A stretch of DNA of 64,000 bases, from NCBI GenBank assembly GCA_021018995.1, contig CM037596.1, positions 87,799,184 through 87,863,183 on the forward strand. Reading direction: 5' to 3'. The notes below the pieces were generated by a model. It searched no databases and was not told where the DNA came from. It was given only the letters and a program-made list of their open reading frames with translations. Within the stretch, counting starts at the first letter, position 1, and every line of letters starts with the position of its first letter. Position numbers and translations under genes: made by a program. The DNA is from Chloranthus sessilifolius. Its lineage: Eukaryota > Streptophyta > Magnoliopsida > Chloranthales > Chloranthaceae. Below are positions 35,488 to 45,472 of the stretch, in pieces.

Positions 35488-36903
35488 GTTTTATATATGA
35501 AAATTAGAATATAGTCATGCTTAGTATTTTTCGTTTCAAATATCATGCACTTTATATTATGCTTTTCAATATCAATATGATATGTTGCTTAAGCTTCATA
35601 GATCATACATGAATACATGCACGCACATGCATAAGATTTCAGACATAAGTTACATTGTCTTTGCCATGGTCTGGTTACCACCATGACTGCATGGAACCAT
35701 AGTTCATGATTGCATCTCAATATTTCCTAAGTTATGGTGTATGTGATCCCATGGTAGAAACTTCATTGTGATGTCTTCATACCTTACAGTACACCCTAGT
35801 TGAGAGTATGGCCACACTATGATCGTTCATCAAGATAAGAATGATAAGAATAGCATTAACCATTTTGTAATATTTATAAGCAATTAATTGACAAGTTAAA
35901 GATAAGACTTATATGCAAGTCGTGAAGGACGACAAAAAGTATAGGTACGTTGAATATAAAGTTTTCTCTCAAATATTATTCCTCACTTGGTAATGACATC
36001 AATGCCATTTAGCTTGGCAGTTATAAGTAAATGTTATGGTCTTCAGAGATATATGTAAGTTATCTCATATGTTGAATGACATTAAGGGCCTTCTATGAGC
36101 TCCTAGCTAGTTCACGAATGGCCCATACTAGTATGTTTGCCCCAGTGACGCTTTGTAGTTAACTATACCATATGGTTTATATGGTACAGTGATTTGGTTT
36201 ATATTATGGACTTGCAATTGGATGCTTGATATTCACTTCTTATATATCTACCAGATACCTATATGGGCACTCTATATGTGAAATTCACTATTTTAACTAT
36301 CATACGTTATGATAAATCAAAGAATAAGACACGATAACATACGTCCTGCATGTTTAATCACTATCAATGAAAAAAACTTAAGTCATTAGATGCACCATAC
36401 CCTTCAAGACCACCTTTAGTTGTTGAACTTTAGATGATACAGATTGACTTAGGACTAAGTTATAAGAATAAATGTTTACATGACATCAAGCAATCTAATC
36501 TATTAGGCAGCATTTATGCTCACCCGGCTATACGCTGCAGGTTCAAGCATTCTTTCTGACCATGTGGTTTCTGTCAAGGAATATTAGTAAGAGGACATAG
36601 AGCCTGAGTACAATGAGGACCTCCAGCCAGAGTATTACTTTCCTGAGTACTGATATTTTTTGGATCCTTTATCGGTATGTTTGGTAGGATAGAGGCATTG
36701 AGAGAGTTTACGTTTCAATTATTCTTCATTGAATAAACTTCTTTGAAAACTATCGTTATTTCACGGTGGTGGCTATGGGTATTATTTAGGATGAAGATAT
36801 TGTTTTCCTAACCTTATGCTAATCGAAAGTTAAGCTTATGATCTTAAGTAGCAACACAAACTTCTATGTATTTTAATACGTGAAAATTTGGGGTCGTCTA
36901 ACA
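35488..36903 (+). repeat. Tekay-like gypsy LTR remnant
   Basis: AT-rich sequence with the layout of Tekay/Del LTR 3' parts: GCTCACCCGGCTATACGCTGCAGG (36519 region, like 47438-47470), an acidic-looking GAGGACC...TTCCTGAGTACTGA stretch, and an end GGGGTCGTCTAACA at 36903. No start or primer site was found. It may be the sequence into which E3 inserted. Confidence 0.4.
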
Positions 36904-37263
36904 TATTCGTGCATGGTCATGAGGTTTGGGGCATGTAATACAAATCGTGGTCAGGTTGCCGCAATAAAAGAAATTAAAAGTTAGGAAAAAAGGTAAAGAA
37001 ACGTCAAAGTACATATGGGGAAGGTACCATGCTAGGGAAAACCTAGCAGAGGTCCTGTCTTTTAGCAATATAATTGAAATTTACATGCTTACTTCGGTGT
37101 TTGATATGAAAAAATTGCAATTGTTTTGTCATCTACTAGTCATGGTTTTTTTTCTTTTTTTTCCTCGAAGGTATTGGATATCCTATTATCATCATCATCA
37201 TCATCACTCCCATATCACGACTATTGGGGTTGACTTTGCGAGTTCTAATTCCCCACTCATTTC
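36904..37263. other. Short unassigned stretch
   Basis: Non-coding, AT-rich, with a short (ATC)n run near 37186-37206. Nothing else recognised. Confidence 0.4.
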
Positions 37264-37439
37264 TGATTAGTGCTAAGCTCTTTGTAGCTTCGCAATTCTT
37301 CATATACCTTCTCATGGCTTCCCTCTAGGTCTATCATGGTCTTTCTCTTGTCCTACTTCTTTGTACTTGTAGTGTCACAACCCTTTGTACAGGATATGTT
37401 TATGGCCTCCACTTGACATGTCCAAACCATCTCAAGTAC

Positions 37440-37636
37440 CATGGATCAAAATTTCGGCCGAAATTTTCAGATTTCGGCCGAAATTCATCGGTTTCGGGCA
37501 TGCTCAAAACGAAACCGAAATTATCGGTCCAGATTTGCATGGAGACCAAAATTTCGGCCAAAATTCATATTATCGGCAAAAATTTCGGTTTCGGTCCAGC
37601 CCGAAACCAAAACGAAATCCGAATTTTTTTTCCTTG
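37440..37636. mobile_element. hAT-type MITE, 197 bp, with perfect 8-bp duplication
   Basis: Flanked by TCAAGTAC (37432-37439 and 37637-37644). Ends CATGGATCAAAA / ...CCTTG, as in the 11825-11976 element. The inside is made of repeated TTTCGGCCGAAA-type palindromes (for example 37454-37465 and 37472-37483). It sits inside the LINE C-terminus. Open frames over it are meaningless. Confidence 0.88.
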
Positions 37637-38059
37637 TCAAGTACATTCCGTAATATTTTCCTTTATAGCTGTCATTATCAAATTTCCTCTTATGAACTCG
37701 TTTCGGATTTTATTGTTTCTTGTTACTCAACAGATACATATTAACATACGGATATTATCCACGTGTACTCTATTTTCTTGTTGCTTTTTAGTAGCCCAAC
37801 ATTTTTGCACAATATAATATGAGGGGTCTAATCGCCGTCATATAAAATCGTCCCTTCAACGTAAGTGTAACTCTTTGGTCGCAAAATACTCCGCTTTGCT
37901 TGTCTCCATTTCATTCAACCTCTATTAATCCTATTTTATTTGAGACCCTCTTCAAATCTACATCTTGAAATAGTCTCAAAATATAAGTCCAAGTTGCATT
38001 TCTTTCTCAATGTCAACCAAAATGCATGTCTCATCTAAGGTTGTGGCTCGTTAACCTTC

Positions 38060-38618
38060 CAAGCGCGGCCCTAAAATATTAGGATTTGGGCTAAAAATGG
38101 GATACAAGGGGAGGATTGAGCTAGGGCCTCAAACCAAAAGCCCATAATAGATACATACTAAATATATCTATATTTAATATTTAATATTTAATATAGGTAT
38201 ATACGATGTGTATAGATATTATATGTATTAATATAGAAATATAAGATCTATGTCACTATTACAATCAAATTACTAAGCCAACCCTCAATTTTATCGTTAG
38301 ATTCATCGAACAGATAGTTGTAAGGATAGTTTGGAAATATGAATATCCATAAAGAGAGGTAAGAGGATTTTCTTTTCTCTCATATCAAATATTTCCCGCT
38401 ATCTTCAAATCATTTTTTTTTCAAGAAGTTTAAGAAAACAACAATAAACAACGAAGCCTTACCCAAGCCTGCCCCAACACACTTAGGTTAGGACTAGGGT
38501 TGGGCATGTTAACGCCTACCTTAGTTAGGCTTAGGCTAGGACCTAGCTTGGCCCCTAAGGCCGGGCAAGTTTTATGGGGGTTTGCCTTAACCCAGCCCAT
38601 TAACAGCCCTAGTCTCGG
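38060..38618. other. Foreign insert in the LINE remnant
   Basis: Not LINE-like. AT-rich left part (TATTTAA repeats near 38172-38200) and a GC-rich right part with ...GGCTTAGGCTAGGACCTAGC... (38526-38550). Perhaps a short non-autonomous transposon; ends and duplications were not resolved. Confidence 0.35.
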
Positions 38619-39789
38619 CACTCTACCATAAGCCTTCTCCAAATCAATAAAAAGCATATGCATACTCTTGTTTTTAATAGGTAAGCTGCACTCGAACATG
38701 CGACGTTGAGGTTGCAATATTGTCGACCTTCCATTGTGCTACAGAACCAAGCCCTATATGCAAACTCTTCCTTCTCTCTCTGAACTATTCCATAAGTTGC
38801 CTTAATAGAAAAATAACTTCATTTGTTAATCTTCCCGGCATAAATCTAAATTGGTTATCTAAATACACTTGAATTTTATCTTAATAATTGTTTTACTGTT
38901 CTCTCCTAGAGTTTCATAGTCTGGCTCATAACTTTAATGCCTCCACAGTTGGCACAATTTTGGATGTCTCCTTTATTCTTATAAAAATGAACCACGATGC
39001 TCTTTTTCCATTGCTCGACATTTTCTATTGTTTATATAGTATTTTGTTGAACAATTTAGTCAACCAATTCAGTCCATTCTCTCCCATTAAACCAATAATA
39101 AGCATTCCATATATTCCTAATGCTTTCCTTTCTTCATCTTTGCTAAGCTTCTTCTACCTCGGCTTTAAAAAAAAATTGTTCCCTTGATTTGGTTCCTCGT
39201 CTTGATCTACTTCATTCACAAATTATGTGTTTAATAGATCCTTAAAGTAATATTGTCATCTATTCTATATTTCATCCTCCTTTACCAAAACCCTCTGGTC
39301 TTTGGCTCTAATGCACTTTACCTGATCGAAATCTCTATTTTTCTTTTCTCTAATCTTGGCAAGTTATAGATTTCTCTCTCCTCTAGTTTCTAGCCTAGCA
39401 TATAAATTGACATACGCTTCATATTTAACCTTACAACTTTCTAGAAGAAAAAAGCAATGCATAATCTAATTTATTTTAGAATTACAACATGCACAATGGT
39501 TTAAGACGTTTGAACTTTATATTAACTACAACGTAAACAATTACCACTATAAGAAAATGTGCCAAGAAGGCTTACTATAGGATTACAACAAACTCATTCA
39601 AACATGGAGCAGAAGAAAGGGGGAAGAAATATTTAAATATCCTATACATGTATATGCATGTAGTCTTACTAAACGAATATTTTGGTAATGTTACGTGATC
39701 ATGAACAAACCTTGAAAAGTGACTAGGTTATGCTACACAACATTAAATATCGTTAAAGCAAACTCAAACAAAAGGGTTATCGTAATTAC

Positions 39790-39890
39790 TTCACTAAGAA
39801 TTAGAACTCCTTTTTTTGAATCTTGGCATGCCACAAACTCATAGCTAACAAGATTCATTCCATCCCTCAAAGATGTAACCAAGGCCACAT
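39790..39890 (-). CDS. TPS: Trehalose-6-phosphate synthase, internal exon A
   Basis: Internal exon of a plant trehalose-6-phosphate synthase (glycosyltransferase family 20), which makes trehalose-6-phosphate from UDP-glucose and glucose-6-phosphate in the cytosol. The 101-nt exon is fully open; the first two bases complete a split Asp codon, followed by [40 protein letters not shown] is the family's UDP-glucose-binding signature. The acceptor is a pyrimidine-rich tract ending in TTCAG at 39891-39895 and the donor is GTAATT at 39784-39789. The next residues expected in the family, FAGAAQSLGAG, are exactly where exon B starts, about 32 kb away on the same strand and in the same phase. Exon position fits a class I (TPS1-like, many-exon) gene rather than class II, but that is inference. 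The preceding exon, which should end in ...LYAVT plus one base, was not found to the right. Confidence 0.88.
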
Positions 39891-40720
39891 CTGAACCAAA
39901 AGAAAAATAATAACAATAATAATAAGAACAAAAATCATTATAAGAGATAAAAAGTAGGTGCTTAACATTCTACAACTCAAAACCATCTAAGAAAATAAAT
40001 GAAAAACAACCAACCAGATATAATAAGTTCTATCAATATCATTCAATACAAATTGAATTAAAGATAAATCAATTTTAAATATTGTGTGCATAATAAATTT
40101 GTTCAATCTTAATTTCAATTTTCAACAGAACATTTAGAAATGCATAAATCCATTTCAAGGGAAACCATAGTTTAGTAGCATTTCAGCAAAATTATTTGTG
40201 TTGAATTGATTTAACTATATTTCTAATCACATTGAATATTTATAGAAGATTTGAATAATTACTTGCCAGCATTTTGCTTATGAGGGTGGATCTCCATTTC
40301 CTTCCATAATCAATGGTTTCGATTACCTCCTAATGTATCCTAAACAGTTAAGAGAAACATAACGTATGATAACAGAAATAAAATTTTGATGTAGTTCAAA
40401 GGTTATTTAGTTTCAAAGAATCACCGGAAAAAAAGCCAACATCGTAGAAAAATGTTATGAACTAATTTACAATTCTAAAACCAAACTATATGCTAACCAT
40501 AGTTAAAAATCTTAACTGATACAAAGACATATTATGCACTAGAGCATTTCCCAATATCCAACAAACTTGAAAACTGAAAAAGTGATTTTTTCCTATACTC
40601 AAAATCTTTTTACATATTATAAGGAATAATTATCTTCTTCACCCTTATACAATTAAAAGAATTTTTCATTTTAAAGATTCAAAAAGTCAACCAATAAGAA
40701 AGATTCTTTTTGGGGGTTGA
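39891..40720. other. Presumed TPS intron upstream of exon A
   Basis: AT-rich. The acceptor for exon A is at its left edge. A 67-nt open stretch on the minus strand (40264-40331) has plausible splice borders but does not match TPS. Confidence 0.4.
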
Positions 40721-41248
40721 TGTAGAAATTTAGGACAAGAAAATATAAAAGATAAAAAGGAACTATAAGAAGTAACCTTGTTAAGGTTTATTAAGAGCAG
40801 AGATGGAGAAGACGAAGATATCAAAGAGAGCTAGAACTCAAATTGACGGGGAATTCAGATCCACATGTTTGGACCGTGACCGAGCCAATCGAAGGAAATC
40901 AGCAAGGAAGAAATGGACCCATAAATGGGCTTTCAAACGGCCCGTGAAGAAATCAGATTCGGGCATAAAGGAGGAGAAACCAAGCGTAAAGGACGAAAGC
41001 GAGATTTTCATTCGATCGAATACTAATTTCGATCAAACACTTATTTCAATCGAACGAAATTCCGTTCGATTGAGTACTAATTTCGATCAATCAAAATTTC
41101 GTTCGATCGAATGCTAATTTCGATTGAACGAAATCGCGCAAAAGAGTTTTAGTTGTTTTAAAATTCTAATTTCGAACTTTAGTTTTAGGGGTTTATTTGT
41201 CTTTTATTTAATATTCATTTTAGGGTTTTCTTTTATTGTAAGACCTCC

Positions 41249-41258
41249 TATATAAGGT
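41249..41258 (+). promoter_or_regulatory. TATA-like box of E7
   Basis: CTATATAAGG in the same context as E3 (AAGACCTCCTATATAAGG). Confidence 0.5.
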
Positions 41259-41650
41259 TTTTAAACAATGTAATTAGGGGAAGTTTTTTATTATTGAATG
41301 AAAGAGAGTTGCTTTTGTGCAAACCTTAGAGAGCTTGTGAAAAGTTTTCAATCGAGGGAGTGAATCTTTCAAACCTTGAGGAGTGAGCGATCATTTTTCG
41401 TGCAACTTGGTGCGAAGCCGACGTACAGTCGTGGTGTGAAACTTCGGAAAACCCGTTGGTGTGAAGCCGACAAGCCTCTTTGGAGTTGTTGACTCGAAAA
41501 TTTTGGAATTGGGAACTCTTTCTTCTTCCACTTAACCTTAAAAATTAGATAGAATAAATTAATAGAACGAATTAGGAAAATAGACTATTTATAGTTTTTT
41601 TTTAAAACAAATCATACTCTAAATAGGATTTAAAGTCCTAAATTAGTCAA

Positions 41651-43123
41651 ACACCTAGGTGGCTAGAAAAATATACTTAGCCACCTAAGTAGCTAGAAAA
41701 ATATACATAGCCACTTAGGTGGCTAGAAAATATACTTGGCTACCTAGGTGGCGAGAAAAATATATGTAGTCACTTAGGTGGCTAGAAAGTATATTTAGTC
41801 ACCTAGGTGGCTAGAAAATATACTTAGCCAACTAGCTGGCTAGAAAAATACTTATGCACCTAAGTGACTAGAAAATATACTTAGCCACCTAGCTGGCTAG
41901 AAAAATACTTATCCACCTAGGTAGCTAGAAAAATATATGTAGCCACTTAGGTGGCTAGAAAGTATATTTAGTTACCTAGGTGGCTAGAAAATATACGTAA
42001 CCACCTAGGTGGCTAGAAAATATACTTAGCCACCTAGCTGGCTAGAAAAATACTTATCCACCTAGGTGGCTAGAAAATATACGTAGTCACCTAGGTGGCT
42101 AGAAAAATACTTATCCACCTAAGTGGATAAAAAAAAATATTTATTCACCTAGGTGGCTAGAAAACATACTTAGTCACCTAGCTGGATAGAAAAATACTTA
42201 TCCACCTAGGTGGATAGGAAAATACTTATCCACCTAGGTGGCTAGAAAATATACTTATCCACGTAGGTGGATAGAAAAATACTTATCCACCTTGGTGGCT
42301 AGAAAATATACGTAGTCACCTAAGTGGCTAGAAAAATACTTATCCACCTAAGTGGAAAGAAAATATACTTATCCACCTAGGTGGCTAATAAAATACTTAT
42401 CCACCTAGGTGGATAGAAAAATACTTATCCACCTAGGTGGCTAGAAAATATACTTAGCCACCTAGATGGCTAGAAAAATACTTATCCATCTAGGTAGATA
42501 GGAACCTATCCACCTAGGTGGCTAGAAAATATACGTAGTCACCTAAGTGGCTAGAAAAATACTTATCCACCTAGGTGGATAGAAAATATACTTATCCACC
42601 TAGGTGGCTAAAAAAATACTTATCCACCTAGGTGGATAGAAATATATTTATCCACCTAAGTGGATAGAAAAATACTTATCCACCTAGGTGGCTAGAAAAT
42701 ATACTTAGCCACTTAAGTGGCTAGAAAATATACGTAGTCACCTACATGGCTAGAAAAATATTTATCCACCTAAGTGGATAGAAAAATACTTACCCACCTA
42801 CGTGGCTAGAAAATATACTTATCCACCTAGGCGGATAGATAAATACTTATCCACCTAGCTGGCTAGAAAAATATTTATCCACCTAAGTGGTTAGAAAATA
42901 TATATAGTCACCTAGGTGACTAGAAAAATACTTATCCACCTAGGTGGATAAAAAATATACTTATCCACCTAGGTGGCTAGAAAAATACTTATCCACCTAG
43001 GTGGATAAAAAAACATTTATCCACCTAGGTGGCTAGAAATTATACGTAGCCACCTAAGTGGCTAGAAAAAAACTTATTTAGTCACCTAGGTGGCTAGAGA
43101 ACATACTTAGCCACCTAGGCGGT
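41651..43123. repeat. Palindromic minisatellite, 28-29 bp unit, about 50 copies
   Basis: Unit CCACCTAGGTGG plus a 16-17 base A/T-rich spacer such as CTAGAAAATATACTTAG or ATAGAAAAATACTTAT. Many units extend to 18-bp palindromes, TATCCACCTAGGTGGATA or TAGCCACCTAGGTGGCTA; others mix the arms. Variation is mostly single bases in the core (CTAAG, CTAGC). Spacers are near-identical, so this is a satellite and not a CRISPR-like array. Confidence 0.96.
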
Positions 43124-43789
43124 TATGAGAAAAGAATGACGTACACAAGAAGAATCTTTCTCAATCCGCGTGGAGACGAAAACTTACGCAGCTCTCTCAA
43201 CCGTTCATTTCATGAAAACCTCACGGGAACCGTAGGATCGTAACTTCTATAACCGCTACCATAAATCTATAAATAACAGACTCGTCCTCATTGCAAGAGA
43301 GCCGGAAAATTCTGACATGAGACCTCTACCGAAAATATCTCAACTCTTCTAACAAAAGACTTTAGGGTATCTCCGAGATTCTGGCTATTCTTTTCTTCTT
43401 TTTTTATTTTCTATTTTTAAAAGTGGACGAGAGGAATAAGTTAGGATTAAGACTTTTAGGATAAGGGCTATAGCCCTTACCTAAAAGAGATATGCTTAGG
43501 ATAAGAGCTACGGCTCCTCCGAAGTAGGATTTATGATTGCAATTTGGGATTACGCGTTACGACTCGTACCCAATCTCTTGCGTACTTAGAAATAATTAAG
43601 CCACATGGGTACGACCATGGGCATAACTCCTAGTACACTCGGATTGCAACCACGAATTTGATGCTCATACGAGTTGCAATCACGAACCCGAAGAATGATT
43701 TCGGACTACAATACCTAAAATATTCATCTACGATAATTAAAGTTTTCCTCGCGGTTCGGATCATCACTCCCTCAAATGAGGGTTTGGAC
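43124..43789. other. Unique part of E7 between the two arrays
   Basis: No long open frame or repeat. Contains short phrases repeated a few times (AGGATAAG.GCTA, 43430-43520). Confidence 0.45.
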
Positions 43790-44620
43790 CTTAACCTCGA
43801 GATCGAAAATTCTTTTACGATAGAATCATTGACTTTTGATCAAACGATCATAATGTGAGATCGTAACGAGATCCAACGGTGGATTTATTACGTATTGACC
43901 AAATCTTATGAATTTGGTCAAATCCAACAGTAGAATTATTGACTTTTGGTCAAACAATCATAATGTGAGATCGTAAGGAGATCCAAAGGTGGATTTATTA
44001 CGTATTGATCAGATCTTATGAATCTGGTCAAATCTAACGGTGGAATCGTTGACTTTTGGTCAAACGATCATAATGTGAGATTATAACGAGATCCAACGGT
44101 GAATTTATTACGTATTGACCAAATCTTATGAATTTGGTCAAATCCAATGACAGATTGTTGACTTTTGGTCAAACGATCATAATGTGAGATCGTAACGAGA
44201 TCCAACGATAAATTTATTACATATTGATCAGATTTTATGAATTTGATCAGATTTTATGAATTTGAATTCAATGGTAGAATCGTTGACTTTTGGTCAAAGG
44301 ATCATAATGTGAGATCGTAATGAGATCCAACGGTGAATTTATTACGTATTGACCAGATCTTATGAATCTGGTCAAATCTAATAGTGGAATCATTGACTTT
44401 TGGTCAAATGATCATAATGTGAGATCGTAACGAGATCCAACGGTGGATTTATTACATATTGACCAGATCTTATGAATCTGGTCAAATCTAATGGTAGAAT
44501 AATTGACTTTTGATCAAATGGTCATAATACAAGATTGTAATGAGATCCAACGGTGAATTTATTACATATTGACCAAAACTTATGAATTTGGTCAAATCCA
44601 ATAGTGAAATATTATAAAAT
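43790..44620. repeat. 110-bp tandem repeat, about 7 units
   Basis: The phrase TAATGTGAGA recurs at 43851, 43961, 44071, 44180, 44305 and 44415, with a decayed copy near 44524, a period of 110 (one unit has a roughly 15-base internal duplication). Each unit holds GAGATCCAACGGTG, TTATTACGTATTGACC and TTGACTTTTGGTCAAACGATCA. Confidence 0.95.
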
Positions 44621-45472
44621 CATCTATGATCATCAAATTTTAAGAAATTTGATGATATCTAACTCATAATTAGACACTATCACTGAAAGTGATAACTCTT
44701 TTGATAATCAATTGCCCTACGAATGGATTTGATATTCGAACTCATCTTTGAGACCAGAGAACAAGAATTCGTTCTAAGACTCGTCCACGAGTTTCTTGCT
44801 CCAGTAATGACTCGTGCTTTTCGATCAAATGGAATCGACTTTTGGAGGAGGGGTTCTCCCACCCGTCGTCCCCTATTTCATATTTCGTAAATCTCCGATG
44901 AAGATAGTCTGCTATGCATTTATCTCATGACGGATTGAAGATGTCGATGAAGACTTAGAATTAGAATTTTAATTTTGTTTATTTCAGAGATGTAATTACG
45001 TTATTTTTTATTTAGTAGCTTTTAATCAGAGGTATTCAATTTTGATGTAATTAATAGGGAATCGATTGCAATACCCGAAAGTGTAAGGTTCGCCATTTTA
45101 AATAAAACCCTCTCCTAGCGATGGGAAATTTATTATGATTGATTTGTGTTAGATTTATATCCTACGCAAATTTGTTGTTTACATGAGCGAATCCGAAGAT
45201 TTTCTACCTTATTCTTCTCTTGTTTTTGTTTTAAAGGGAGTTTCAGAACCCTAATCAACCCTTCCGCACGGGCTTTACGCTCTTTTAGGGTTAGCGTGCA
45301 TGTTTGTCCCGCGTCAGTCACGCGTCACAAATGGATTACATTATTAATTATTTGGATGAATTGAGTTATATGAGATGTCCCCAATATATAGAAGACAACT
45401 TAAATATAAAAATTCATTTTCAATCAATGTGGGACTAAACCCACACCCTCACTTAACTAGACACACATACCT

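Larger units (their letters stand above)
37264..39460 (-). pseudogene. LINE ORF2 remnant with insertions
   Basis: Minus-strand LINE, read from 39460 downward: a linker before RT (LAKIREKRNRDF, VLVKEDEI, 39360-39265); RT motif DNQFRFMPGRLTNEVIFLLR (38855-38800); HMLFIDLEKAYGRVPR (38665-38618). Then about 560 bases of foreign sequence (38060-38618). It resumes near 38060-37650 with diverged text of the RT C-terminal region (KSNKKIEYTW near 37770), is interrupted by a hAT MITE (37440-37636), and shows LRWFGHV (37439-37410) just after it on the minus strand. Full of stops. LINE ORF2 carries endonuclease and RT used for target-primed insertion; this copy is dead. Confidence 0.78.
7751..39789 (-). 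other. Giant TPS intron (about 32 kb) packed with retroelements
   Basis: Interval between TPS exons A and B, read on the minus strand. Both borders are canonical (GT at the 39789 end, AG at 7751-7752) and the exon phases agree. It contains two LINE remnants, copia element E8 and a copia scar, Tekay-like E9 with E1 and E10 inside, E3 with E2 inside, a Tekay-like LTR and two hAT MITEs. That this is one intron of one transcribed gene is inferred from exon order, strand, phase and sequence continuity; two unrelated gene fragments in this arrangement would be an unlikely coincidence. Confidence 0.72.
40844..45327 (+). mobile_element. E7: 4.48 kb chromovirus LTR-like unit carrying two tandem arrays
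   Basis: Bounded by CAAAT (40839-40843 and 45328-45332), starting TGACGGGGAATTC and ending CCCGCGTCAGTCACGCGTCA, the clan's LTR ends. The first 450-500 bases follow the E3/E10 LTR: palindrome array TTCGATCGAA-like (41005-41140), TTTATTTAATATTCATTTTA and TATA box 41249-41258. The rest is unlike any other LTR here: a 28-29 bp palindromic minisatellite (41651-43123), a unique part, then a 110-bp tandem array (43790-44620). No coding domain and no internal duplicate of the ends was found, so it behaves as one oversized solo LTR rather than an LTR-internal-LTR element. Confidence 0.85.

Noticed and set aside
37385..37817. Overlapping frames of 119 and 134 codons
   Set aside because: They cross the hAT MITE and LINE sequence in antisense; palindromic composition creates the openness.
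40264..40331. Possible 67-nt minus-strand exon upstream of TPS exon A
   Set aside because: It would need to end with one base of a split Asp codon after ...YAVT; it does not, and its residues do not resemble TPS.
40803..41117. 104-codon basic open frame
   Set aside because: It starts in the E6 LTR and runs into E7 across an insertion junction, so it cannot be an ancestral gene.
41651..43123. CRISPR-like array (28-29 bp repeats, palindromic)
   Set aside because: The spacers are near-identical A/T-rich sequence and the context is a plant retroelement LTR, so it is a minisatellite.
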